Assembly (NCBI GenBank): GCA_001600175.1
Contig: BCJC01000001.1
Span: forward strand, 248,001-312,000
Origin: Erythrobasidium yunnanense
Taxonomy: Eukaryota; Basidiomycota; Cystobasidiomycetes; Erythrobasidiales; Erythrobasidiaceae
Direction: 5' to 3'
DNA: 64,000 nt
The position numbers and the translations under genes were made by a program. Under the pieces are notes generated by a model. That model searched no databases. It was given only the letters and a program-made list of their open reading frames with translations, and was not told the DNA's origin. Position 1 is the first letter of the stretch. Each line of letters starts with the position of its first letter. Shown one piece after another: positions 23,371-33,939 of this stretch.

Positions 23371-24496
23371 ATGGCAGCGGCGAACGTCGACACGGCCCTG
23401 TCCAACTTCTTGTTGGGTCTCGAATGCACCTTTGGCCATCAATGCCAGCACGGCGATGAGTTCGCGGACTTCATGCTGGCGGCTGAAGACTTCTACAACG
23501 ACTACCGAGGTCTGGAGAGGAGCGACGAACGTCAAGCGCAGTCAGCTCTGCCGTTCTGGCGATATATAGTAGCTTATTCTACGGCCGGCCTCGACGAAGC
23601 TGCCTGCAGCGGCCAGCTGGACAGGCAGCGAGAAGAAGATCTTGCAAGGCTAGGGAGTGCAATGGCGGTATACTGGCCGCTCCTACCGGCGCTCGTGACG
23701 CAAGCTTGGAGAGAGCCTGCTATCCCGACCCGAGTTGATGCAGGCGTACAAACGGAAGAGATAGCACCTCCAGCTAGTTCTCAAGCGGAGGAGTCGATAG
23801 CAGCAGCAGCTGTGCAACGGCCGCCGTACTTTCGGTAAGCGATACCGCTGTCATCATAGGCGGAGAAAGTCGATCGCTTAGTATATCTGTATTCTTCTAC
23901 AGCTCTGCAACACCTCTTGTTCCTCCTGTGTCATATACATTCGTCGATGGGTCGCCCATGACCACACCCACAGCAGAAAAGGCGCCGCTGTTCAGCCCCG
24001 AAAGCACGAGACGGTCGATACAAACAATGAAAAGGCAAGACTCAGCGTCCGCCTTTCCTACTGTACTCTCTAGGAGCTCTAGTGAAATGAGCGAAGCATC
24101 AGTAGGGACACCTACTCTGGAGTACACCACCTCGATGGACAGTCGCTCTCGCACAAGTTCGGCAGTCTCGCACAGCACAGATGGCATCACTACACCGCCC
24201 CAGTCTCAGACTCCTCGTCTGGAATCCAAAGAGCCCACTCTTATCCTGGCAGATCGTGGAGATAACGCTGCCCGACTGTACCCGGTCGCAGACGGTGCTT
24301 ACGTGCTTCAGGTGTCGATAGGAGGGGTATGTTTATACACGCTGTCCTCGCATATCTGCAAGTGAGGCTGATTGTTGTTCCTTCATAGCGGAAGTTGGTC
24401 GTAAATCCCGAAAAGCCGACACAAATCAGTTATCATGACCAAGCGGGAGCAGTTGTTACACGCTCTCTGTTAGGCACCGAAGATACGGACACATAG
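23371..24496 (+). CDS. Hypothetical protein, unrecognised
   Basis: Three exons (23371-23834, 23903-24326, 24389-24496) give 331 residues. The N-terminal 110 residues are helical, with paired Cys and His (LECTFGHQCQHG) and an acidic DFMLAAEDFYNDYRG helix. The middle is Ser/Thr/Pro-rich and likely disordered (about 120-275). The last third has a short conserved-looking beta-rich piece (AYVLQVSIGG, then KLVVNPEKP). No domain is identified. Splice sites are canonical and phases agree. It lies downstream of CET1 on the same strand, 224 bases from its stop. Confidence 0.7.
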
Positions 24497-24894
24497 AGTC
24501 GGCGACTGCTCATTGTGGCAAGTCTGCCAGTAATCACTCTCGTTATACAACCCGAAGCACATTAAAAGCTGTACTTGTAGGTAGTCATGTTATCATAGCA
24601 TAGAGGTATACATCAGTAATTGATCTAGCAGGAGTGAGCGAAGTCCTTCTTAATGCTGGCAGTCCCGCTAGCCAGGCGAGACCTGGAGCCGCCCACCGAC
24701 CGCATTCTCGAGACCGATATGCTAGCATTCAGCTAGCAAGACACCTTGAGGTACTGCCGAGACCATGAGCGATAGCTGCCGAGTATTCCAATGCATTTCG
24801 ATCTTGACCGGCGGAACAGGGAAGGCAAGCTGCTCTCCCACTATGTCCAGGAACTGTATCCTCTACTTCTCTTCTTCTCACCACAGCTATTCGA

Positions 24895-25850
24895 ATGCGC
24901 AAATCGGCCACCAGCAAAGCTCGAGACGCTCTGGCTTCCTACTTTACCCTGATCAGCAACATACTCCAGATCGGCGTGACCGCAGCAACAAACACGACTG
25001 TATCTCTGGTCACAGACGCTGCCAACCGAGCTTCAGAGCGGGCTGTCCAGCCTTTCAACTCGCTGGTCAAGTCTGCTACACAGCAGTTTTTCGCACCTCA
25101 GATCTCGTATCCTGACAATCGATGGGATGGCATTGTAGGAAGTATATCAGGAAGAGCCAGAGCTATGACTGGTCAGTCTCGCACAAGGTATAGCGCGATG
25201 GAGAGAAGAGGCAGTGTTTCACATCGAGTTCAAGAAGGTATGTCCTGCCAATTTTGAGGAAGCGGTCATGATTGAGCTAAAGAACCGTTTTCGCAGCTCT
25301 CACACGATCAAGCTCGGTTCCTGCGCATCTGTCATCGCACGAGCGGCCAGGCCGCTCTAACAAGCCTACGCTGCGGCCTCTAGACATTCCCGCTGCACAG
25401 GCTGCGCGAGTTGGTCACTGCAATCTACGAAGTGCCTCACCACTAGCTCGATCTGCTCCGATACCTATACCAATCGCATATGGTCCTCATCTTCTTGCTC
25501 CCACTCCTCCCATGTCGTACTCGACATCTGGTCAGAGCGCCTCGTATAGCTCCACTAGCTCCATCTCTCCTCTGTATTCCGCTTCTGTACCGGAATCTCC
25601 TTACTTCGCTCAAATTCGATCTGCTCAAGATACTGTCAAGCCAGCCAAAGGACGCTTGTATGCTGGTGAGATTTCCAGATTCAGCTTTTGGAATATAGTA
25701 GGACTAGGAGAAGAAACGGCCAGTACCTATACTCCTCCCGACTCCGCCAATAAGCATCTATTGTCAGGGACAGGTTTGGGTATCAGTGTACATGTGGTTG
25801 ATGACGATGATGAGGAGGAGGTGGAGCAGTACAGGAAGTACAGCTACTGA
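24895..25850 (+). CDS. Hypothetical Ser-rich protein
   Basis: Two exons (24895-25237, 25297-25850) give 298 residues. The N-terminal helix (ALASYFTLISNILQIGVTAA) is mildly hydrophobic and amphipathic, as in proteins that lie on membranes or lipid droplets. The rest is Ser/Pro-rich, then GRLYAGEISRFSFWNIVG and a DDDDEEEVE acidic end. Function is unknown. A first exon beginning with ATG at 24790 could be joined by a GC-AG intron (donor GCAAGC at 24824, acceptor at 24885), extending the protein by about 14 residues. I kept the ATG at 24895 as the simpler start. Confidence 0.65.
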
Positions 25851-26004
25851 GCTGTGTCGAGCAGTGGAAAGGGGAATTAGTATAGCAAAGCATCTTGAGA
25901 AAGGGGAACAGATCTGAGATGGGTGTTACGTTATGCTATATAGCTAGTAATAGGGTGCATGTCGAACCCGCCTAATCTTGTAACAATAGGGACTTCGAGC
26001 ATGT

Positions 26005-28754
26005 CTATAGTGTTCTAACGCGCTGCACCTCTTCGTAAGACTGCAAGACATCGCCTGCTTGGAAGCCTTCGAAACCTGCCAGGTTGAGACCGCATTCTGT
26101 ACCCTTCTTAGCCTCGTCGATATCCGCCTTGATATGTTTCAGCGAGTCGATGTCTCCCTTGAACAGGACCTCCTTGCCTCGCAGCAGCTTGATTTTGGCT
26201 TTGCGTTGTATAGACCCATTCGTCACTCTACATCCTGCTATAGCTCTTGTCGCACCACCCTTCAACTTGTACTGAAAGATCTGTTGTATAGTAGCTTCGC
26301 CAAGGACACGTTCATCGAATAGCTTTGGCAGCAGATCGATGACGCGATTGGTTACGTCTTCAATGAGGCGATATATGACATCGTTGGTCAGTATGGGCAC
26401 ACCTAGTGTTGCAGCAGCGGCCATCATTGGTCGAGATGCCTTGACGTTGAAGCCAACCACGATGCCTGAAGGTCACTCGTCAGATATAGATCAGACCGAA
26501 TAAGTCTATCTACTTACCTTCAGCAGCCTTCGCGAGAGTCAGATCGCTGTCTGTAACATCGCCAACCCCGCTCTTCAGTATGCGCACTTTCGCTTCGCTG
26601 TTGCCGATGTCTGCGAGAGCGCCAGTGACAGCTTCTACAGTACCACTAACGTCTGCTTTGATGAGTATGCGTAACTCCTTGACTCCGCTGCCTGATGAAG
26701 CTCGAAGGGATGCCAGGATGTCGTCTTGTTTGCTATCCTCTCCTTGTGCCTTGGCTTCCTCTGCCATCTGCTTTGCTAGATTCATCGATTCAGACTCCAC
26801 ACGCCGCTTCTCGTTGATGACGTCTAGATCTCCCATGGTTTTCAAGCGTTCTTCTCGACGCTTCCGAGTGTCGATGGCCTTCTTGGCGACTTCTTCATCG
26901 ACAGCCTCAAGCACCTCGTCTCCAGCTTCCGGCAGATCTTTCCATCCAGTCACTTCGACAGGCGTCCCAGGTCCAGCTTCAGACAGTGTCTTGTTGTCAC
27001 TGCTCGTAAGCATTCGGACTTTGGCGAAACTCTTCCCAGCTATGATGGTTGCACCTGTCTTTAAGGTGCCGCGAGTCACAATGACCGTCGCGACATTGCC
27101 TCTTCCGACTTCTTTGCGTGAGTCGATCACTCGGCCCTCGCTGGCGATACCACTCTGTTCCGCTCGCAAATCGCGCACTTCTGCAACCGCGTTGATCGTC
27201 TCGACAAGATCTGGTAAACCTTGCTTTGAGTGGGCGGACACTTCGACGCAGGGTATATCGCCGCCGATCTGCTCTACCTCGAGGCCTTGTATCAGTAACT
27301 CGTTGAAGACTCGAGCCTGGGCACGAAATGCATAATTAGCATTTGCGAATGAAGTGAACACAGTGATTAACTGACGGTATCTATACCAGGCTTATCACAC
27401 TTTGTGACTGCGACAACTATCCCGACATCTTCGTTCTTGATGAGCTTGATCACCTCTTCCGTTTGGGGCTTGACGCCATCATCGGCAGCAACGACAAGGA
27501 CGACCACATCCGTTACTGATGCACCTCTGGATCGCATAGCTGTGAAGGCGGCATGTCCAGGAGTATCGAGGAAGGTCAAGAATCCTGCACTCGTACTCGT
27601 CGCCGAGTCCGTAGCAGCGCTGGGATCGCTCAACAGTGCGGACAGGGGTACACTGAAGGCACCAATATGCTGTGTAATGCCGCCAGCTTCGCCAGCGGCT
27701 ACTTTGGTAGACCGAAGGGCATCGAGGAGGGACGTTTTGCCGTGATCGACGTGGCCCATGATGGTGATTATCGGAGGCCTCAAGGGTAGAAGAGTATTTG
27801 ACAGTGCAGGAGGAGCTGGATAGATGTCAAAAGCCGATTCATCCTCTGTAATGGCATTGAAGCCGAGCTCTAGGGCGACCAGGGAGGCGTCTTCCGCGTT
27901 GAGTACTGTTGCAGCGAAGTAGGTCTCAGTCATGTGCTGCAATCTCATGCTCAGGATCCGCTTACATCGATCAGGGCGAGTGTCGGTCATGCCCATCCGC
28001 TCCATCAAGAGCTGCAATCGGCCTAAGAAGACACATGTTAGATTACCATTACTACACGGAGGGAGGACAACCTACGCAGCTTCAGCTGAGTAAGCTTTGC
28101 CAGGGTAGCGACCGAAGTGACAGACGGTATATTGATGCGCTTGTTCGGCATCGCGCGTCTTCGCAAGGGTCTTTGTGGTATCCTCAAGGGTTGCGCTGTA
28201 CGTATGGACTGAGATGGAGATGCATGCGAAGCAGGAGGTCTTGCATTCATACTGGACGCAGCTGCTTTTTCTTTTGCAGCTTTTCCCATGAAAGCCGCAA
28301 GGGCACTTCCTTGAGCAAAGTTGACATTCTTTGGAGCTTGCTTGGTGTCTTTCTCTACATAGTAGTCTTTCGGTGCAGTTTTCGCAGGCGGTGGTCGCAA
28401 TTTTGGCGTCGAATCGCCGGCTTTTCTCTGCTCCAATGGGCGCAATCTGGCAGTTGGCGGTCTAGTCGCTGGTTGTGGTCCTGCAGCTCGCCAGTTCTGC
28501 TGCATCGCGGCTGGCTTCCTCCCATAGGCATCTCGCACATATCCTTCTCGAGCATGGCTGCTGGACGATCCTGCTGTCGACGTCGAAGCCCGGCGAATCT
28601 GCCGCTGCAAGTATTTTGCACATTCTGCGCAACCTTGGCTGGATGCGCGAACCTTGTGCATCAAATGGAATCGGCTTGACTGCAAGCGCCTCTCAGCCTT
28701 GCGGTCGTCTGGGCTGGTTACAACAACGTATACTCTCTCGGAGTTCAATGACAT
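26005..28754 (-). CDS. IFM1: Mitochondrial translation initiation factor IF-2
   Basis: Four exons (28754-28076, 28022-27376, 27316-26518, 26465-26005) give 861 residues from the first ATG. The G domain has [15 protein letters not shown] (G1), a GGITQHIGA switch I region, DTPGHAAF (G3) and VTKCDKP (G4). Domains II to IV follow, ending in [11 protein letters not shown]. The factor places initiator tRNA on the mitochondrial ribosome. The N-terminal 230 residues are basic and Ala/Pro-rich. The more natural targeting peptide starts at Met 28661 ([20 protein letters not shown]), giving 830 residues. The upstream ATG would leave only 12 bases to the previous gene's stop. G4 reads TKCD where NKCD is usual. 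Confidence 0.94.
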
Positions 28755-28766
28755 GGCTTGTAGTGT

Positions 28767-29345
28767 CTAATCGTCCGCTGGATGTCTCCATACACGACTG
28801 TGAAAGATCGGAAGTCGCGGCTCGCTGGTCGGACACGGCTGTCCTGACTTTACTTGTGTCTTATCCCCTGGCTTGTAGGACCAAGCTTGTCTGTCAAGAT
28901 CGTGTTTATCAAGATATCTCTTGCCAATATAACCTGCAGGAACGGCTCCCATTGCACAGCTGGCAAGGAGGCCTCCAGCCAGAAGAGGTCCTCCTACGGC
29001 TGCACCGCTGATTGCTGCTGTTCGATCGAATACCCTTTCTGCAAGTGGTCGTCTTGGCTTTTGACCTATATCTTTCGTCGTAGAGCGCGTACTGTCCCTG
29101 ATGCTCGCGACCATGCCAGCAGGAAAGCCAAGAGCCACTCCTCCGATGGCATACCCAACCACCTGCCCGCCTGCTGCGACTGTTCCGACTGTCTTATTGA
29201 CAGCATTGGAATAACCAAGCGCTGCTCTAGCGTACCTCTCTTTCCTGCGGGACGCAGGCAATGGTCCATCGACTGGTAAATCTCTCCGACTGATCGACCC
29301 TGTTCGTGAGGATTGTGTTGACGAGCTTTGGCTTCTTGCTTGCAT
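28767..29345 (-). CDS. Small Gly/Ala-rich hydrophobic protein
   Basis: A single exon gives 192 residues from the ATG at 29345. A Ser/Arg-rich start is followed by RRDLPVDG and then two Gly-rich hydrophobic stretches (VGTVAAGGQVVGYAIGGVAL and ISGAAVGGPLLAGGLLASCA) that could be membrane hairpins, and a polar tail with KPGDKTQVKSGQPCP. The family is unknown. A diverged copy lies at 30151-30736 on the same strand. The open frame extends upstream of the ATG to about 29420, but the copy also begins its similarity at this Met, which supports the chosen start. It ends 12 bases before the first ATG of IFM1 on the same strand. Confidence 0.6.
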   Translation of the reverse strand: MQARSQSSSTQSSRTGSISRRDLPVDGPLPASRRKERYARAALGYSNAVNKTVGTVAAGGQVVGYAIGGVALGFPAGMVASIRDSTRSTTKDIGQKPRRPLAERVFDRTAAISGAAVGGPLLAGGLLASCAMGAVPAGYIGKRYLDKHDLDRQAWSYKPGDKTQVKSGQPCPTSEPRLPIFHSRVWRHPADD

Positions 29346-29761
29346 AATTGGTGGTCTTGACCTTCTAAACAGTGTTCGTACGAAGAGTGCCTGGCTAGCA
29401 GATATGAGGCCTGTGCGCAAAAGTACTGGAATGACTGCTCACCTCCGAGTCTAGTATTCGGTCACTCGGTTGATGATGATCGAACAGAATAGAGTCGGCT
29501 CTGTCGGCAAGCAAGGAATAGCAAGGCAATACCTCCGAGCTGCACACCCTTTGACCGCTACCAGCTAAGGCTCCATTGTCATTGAAACACTGTAGGGCCA
29601 GTTGACCTTTCTAGCCAGCCTCGACGCGTGAGGTACTCCCACCTTTCCTTTCTATAAGGCTTGTCATTCACAATTAACATTTCCCTTTAACTTGCTTTCA
29701 ACGTGATCATGCGCTGGCACTGACTAGCCCATCCAATTACCAGGTTCGGGTCATTATTTCC

Positions 29762-29818
29762 TGACGGTATCACTCGGGAATCACGAACTGTGACGGTATC
29801 ACTCGAGAATCACGAACT
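29762..29818 (+). repeat. Two-copy 28-base direct repeat
   Basis: TGACGGTATCACTCG(G/A)GAATCACGAACT occurs twice with one spacer base and a single mismatch. It is followed at 29821-29855 by two copies of an AATT(T/C)CTGGAGCACG unit. The rest of 29346-30150 has no gene that I can support. Confidence 0.9.
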
Positions 29819-30150
29819 CCAATTTCTGGAGCACGCAAATTCCTGGAGCACGTAAAGCCCTTTGCATCTTCATTCGATGTTCTAGCCTTTGCACATTGTT
29901 TCCATTGCATCGTGATGTGCATTTCAGGGGTGTTATGAAAGGGATCTTGACCCTCATCGTTGAGTATGGCAAACCATCCAGACGGTGCGGACGATGTATG
30001 CATCTTTAAATGTGAAGATTTTGTATATCAGGCAAGTGACTTGTGTAAGCGGGTTAACACTTTGAGAGTGCAAATGCGGATAGCTTTCCAATGCAAGTCA
30101 GAGTTTCGTTGGAGATACAGTTTCGTCCGGATTGGCAGGCCGCTCTGGCA

Positions 30151-30736
30151 TCAATAGCTATCTCTACGCTCTGCCTCTTTGCCGCCCCACATAGCACTGT
30201 GAACGATCGGAAGTCGCGGCTCGAAGGTCGGACATGGTTGCCCAGGTTGCACGCGCGTCTTGTCGCCAGGTTTGCAGGACCAGGCTGGTCTGTCCTGGAC
30301 AGCGTGCTTATTCAGGTATTTGACCCCGCGGTACGCGCTGTAGTGAAGAGGCGAAAGGACGACTGCATTTGTGAGTTCACCGACGGCGAGAATTGGGCCT
30401 CCGACTGCAGCAGCTCCGATGCATGCCGTTTTGTGCACCGTGTCACCATACAGACCCTCAGTCTGCCCTTTTTTGGTGGAGTATATTCCCCCAAAACATT
30501 TCATTGCTGGCCCAGTAAGTGTTGCGCCGACTAGCAAGCCTGCGACGTAGCCGACGCCTTGTCCGCCGACGGCCGTAAGGCCGACTGTCTTGCTAGCAGC
30601 ATTTGAGCTAGTGGGCTCTTCTAGCCCACTTCTCTTTCCTCGCGGACGGGAGAGAAGTGCCTTTGACTGTGTCGGCAGGTAAGTCTCTTCTGCCTACAGC
30701 GCCAGAGCTTGCAGTAGACGTTCGGCGTGATTGCAT
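30151..30736 (-). pseudogene. Decayed duplicate of the Gly/Ala-rich protein
   Basis: The copy starts at an ATG at 30736 with GRRDLPADTVKG, parallel to ISRRDLPVDG in the intact gene, and continues to a KEKWARRAH segment. It then meets a stop. Similarity resumes in another frame with SNAASKTVG, GGQGVGYVAG, GAAAVGGPILAVG, KYLNKHAVQDRPAWS and KPGDKTRVQPGQPCP, ending in GGKEAERRDSY. At least one frame change near 30605-30615 separates the two parts. The whole can therefore be a pseudogene, or a gene whose splice junction I failed to find. The similarity to the copy at 28767-29345 is visible along its length but well diverged. Confidence 0.7.
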
Positions 30737-31039
30737 CTTGGAAGGAGTGGACATGATTTCCTGTTGAGCTGTGACGGCTCGATGCTCTCTGGCGATCTAT
30801 GATACGATTTAGAGGAACATCAGCTAAACCTTGGTCAATGCCCGTAAAAGAATCGTACGCACTTTGATGAGCAGTCAGCTCCTTGTGTGAGGTACTGTGC
30901 AGAACCAAGAGGCACTGGCGAGCTGAGGCATCAGTCAGCGGACTGGGCAGAAGTACCGTTTGCGCCCTCCCGCCTTTGGTTGGAGGAGAAAGGGCACGAC
31001 TGTGAATGGGATGGCCATGAGGAGTCGAGTGGAAGGCAG

Positions 31040-31215
31040 TCGAGAGAGTGGTCAAAAAAGAGAGGGGGGTGGGGGCGGGGGTTGGGAGAGGTAGGAAGGA
31101 GAGGTAAGAGAGAGCGGTCAGAGAGAGCGGTAACACAGGGAGGAAAGAAAGAGCGGTAAGAGAGAGGTACAAGAGAGACGTAAGAAGGAGAAGTCGTACA
31201 CAGATAGAGAGAGCT
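31040..31215 (+). repeat. Purine-rich GA tract with GAGAGAGCGGT repeats
   Basis: The plus strand is almost all purine, with a G run (31061-31082) and several copies of a GAGAGAG(C)GGTAAGAGAG-like word. The open frames seen on the opposite strand here are low-complexity products of the tract and are not believed. The flanks 30737-31039 and 31216-31387 show no supported gene. Confidence 0.8.
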
Positions 31216-31387
31216 CAGAATCATATGCGTCATATCTTGGTGGATTGGGCCTTCCCATCAGGACCACGCTGACCGTCCCGGTCGCGAGTCTACAGCACGA
31301 AATGAAAGCTGGTAGGAAAGTGGAGGAAGTGAATGAATGGACAGGTCATGGAACTGGAAAGAAAGGTAGACGCTGTAAGTCGAAAGC

Positions 31388-32884
31388 CTAGCTGAACACA
31401 CTAGGTTGAGCCTGCTTCTCTACCACCTCCTCCGCTTGCATCTCTGCTTCCTGTACTTCTCCCATCTCTTCTATGCTTGCATTAGCGCCTTCATTCTCCT
31501 TCCTGAAGTGCTCGCTTGACCTCTTCATTCCCGTGAGGCCCCATCTACCTAGCATGGCACCATCTTCATCCCACCCAGACGTCGGGGTGGTGAGCATTCT
31601 CTCTCCCGTGAAAATAGCATTAGCGCCCGCCATGAAGCACATCGCCTGTTCCGCTTCCGAATAACTAATCCTACCCGCCGCTAGACGTATAATAGAAGTA
31701 GGCAGCACGATACGCGCTGTGCTTATTGTTCGCAGCATGGTATGGATCTTCGTAGGTTCATTGGCTGATAATGGTGTACCTTCGATTGGAACGAGCGCGT
31801 TCACGGGAAAAGACTCGGGTGGCTCGGGTAGATGGCTCATCTCCCAAATCAGGCCGACACGGTCTTTGGATGACTCGCCTAAGCCGATAATCCCGCCTGA
31901 ACAGACAGAGATACCTGCTTTGCGGACATTGTCGATTGTTGCTAATCGTTCATCGTACGAGCGAGTCGTAATGACCTTCGGGTAGAACTGGCAACTGACG
32001 TGTGAGCTATGGAGGTAGATCCAGAAGAAGTAGACGCACCTCGCGAGACGTATCGAGGTTATGATTATAGGCTGTCAAGCCAGCTTCTTTGAGCTGCTGA
32101 GCCTGGACGGCGTCCAGCATGCCCAGCGTCGTACATACTTCCATTCCCATGCCGCTGCACATGTACATACATTAGCAGTCTCGTGTTGCTGGAATGTATC
32201 GATTTCAACGCACTTGATCTCTTTGACCATTTCGAGGATACGTTTGAAGTTTGTTTTACGCCCATTCATGTCTCTCCATGCTGCGCCCATACAGAAGCGC
32301 GTTGAGCCATTCGCTTTCGCCTTCCTCGCTTCACTAACAAGCCGAAACGAGGCACCACGATAAGCGGACAACTCTTAAGAGCAGGGGAGTGGGCAGAGAT
32401 GAGTGTGGCTTACACTAGTACAGGCTCTATGTCCATCAGCTTTGTAGCTTTTAAACCAGTCGGGTTCTTGCTTGATTGCGAGCAGTACGAGCAGTCCTCT
32501 GTGCATCCTCCAGTCCTGAGAGTGCATCCGCATTAGCATGCTATCACCGTGCATGTCTAGCATGGAAATATGCTAGATTGGTTGTTCTGTAGCGCACTTG
32601 ATATTGAGTAGGGTACACAGCTGTACTTTGGACGGGTCGTGATTTGCTCTATGCACCGTAGCCGCTTGAAAGACGAGTTCCATCAATGGAGTATCGTATA
32701 TCTTCTGGATCTCTTCTCTCGACCATGATTTGCGACTGCTTCCTGGTATGGTTCGCCTGTTTGATGAGGACGACGAGGACGGCGACTCAACGGCTGTTGC
32801 GAGAGCTCGCTGCTGCTGGCGCTGGAGAGCAGCGAGCGTAGAGCGCACTGCTGGACGGCCTATACTACTGAAGGAAGCTGCCAT
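31388..32884 (-). CDS. BIO2: Biotin synthase
   Basis: Five exons (32884-32598, 32515-32414, 32333-32214, 32154-32040, 31987-31388) give 407 residues. It inserts sulfur into dethiobiotin in mitochondria. The radical-SAM cluster motif CTEDCSYC is visible near residue 100. [42 protein letters not shown] and [15 protein letters not shown] are family landmarks. The N-terminus ([20 protein letters not shown]) is a mitochondrial targeting peptide. The acceptor of exon 3 was placed at 32334 because it restores the family spacing around [15 protein letters not shown]. The C-terminus has a Glu/Gln extension beyond the usual end. Confidence 0.96.
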
Positions 32885-33939
32885 CTTTAGAACAAAGTAT
32901 CGTGTCGAGAACAGACCAGATTCAACGCGGCACAAAGCTGGCAAGTGGAGAGCGACCCCTATGTTGCCTTATCTTTGGCTGGGACATGGACTGAAGCTTG
33001 GACATTGATGTAGGATGTACGATCATATAGACTTCCCAAGCTCTACGCTCTCTGGCAATCTCGATACGATCTGCCCATCCCAAGCTGATTTCGGAGCATA
33101 CCCAACTTTACGCGAAAGGGTCAGCGTTTGCGATTGATGATCATCCAAAACGCTACCTTTGACCAGGCGGACTTGGTCGAAACGCAGGCCGACCGGCGGA
33201 TCAGCGACTGCAGAGAGCACCGCAAGTCACCAGCAAAGATGAGCGAGTAGCGGGACGAGCTGTCAGGCTTTTGGTTGTAACTAGCGCACTCTGTATAGAT
33301 AGCCAGATCGACTATAGCTATACAGGTCACTCTCAGTATACGCAACAGACCCTGGCTGGACCAGCCGTCAACGTGATCGCAAAGCAAGCAAAGTCATCCC
33401 ATCGAGCCTCAAGCTCGCCTGGATAGCAAGTACATAGAGGTGCAACTCCAACATCGTACTGTTTAGTCGTAAGAGGTCACTTCACGATGCTCTCTTGCTG
33501 AACAGGCACAAAGCTGACTCAGCTGCCAGGCCACGCGAGCGGGAGTTGGTCAGGCACACTCCCGAGATTTGCAAAGAGCCGCTGGCAAAGAGAGGCGACA
33601 CGTACAATAGACGCACAGTCATAGACGAAGTAATATCGAATCCTAGGTCTCGTTCTCAGCTTCCAGCTTCGACAAGCTAGATCTGAGCATCTATCGTGGT
33701 AAGTCCGCCTGTACGACAGCTAGACGCGTTAATGAGCACTGACAATCCCACTTTGCGTGCATACATCAGCGCATCAGCCTACGCGATTTCTCGGATCAGC
33801 ATCGATACTCAACTGAGCGCGCAGGCCGAAAGCAAAGGCTGCCGCACGTACATACTGCAAACACGCTTGGAGCACCCGGAGAGCAGGGAATTCAGAGAGC
33901 ATACGATTCGTACAGCTTGTGTTCTGACTCGTATCAATC
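32885..33939. other. Intergenic, about 1 kb, between divergent genes
   Basis: This is the upstream region of both BIO2 and the Sok1/Tcp11 gene. Short open frames are scattered without coding character. I see no tRNA-like or repeated structure. Confidence 0.5.

Noticed and set aside
30621-31172. Open frames in the GA-rich stretch (Ser, Leu, Pro and Thr repeats)
   Set aside because: They are products of a purine/pyrimidine tract, with no conserved block.
33000-33900. Possible tRNA or small RNA in the BIO2 upstream gap
   Set aside because: I looked for B-box words such as GGTTCGANTCC and paired stems and found none convincing here or elsewhere in the window.
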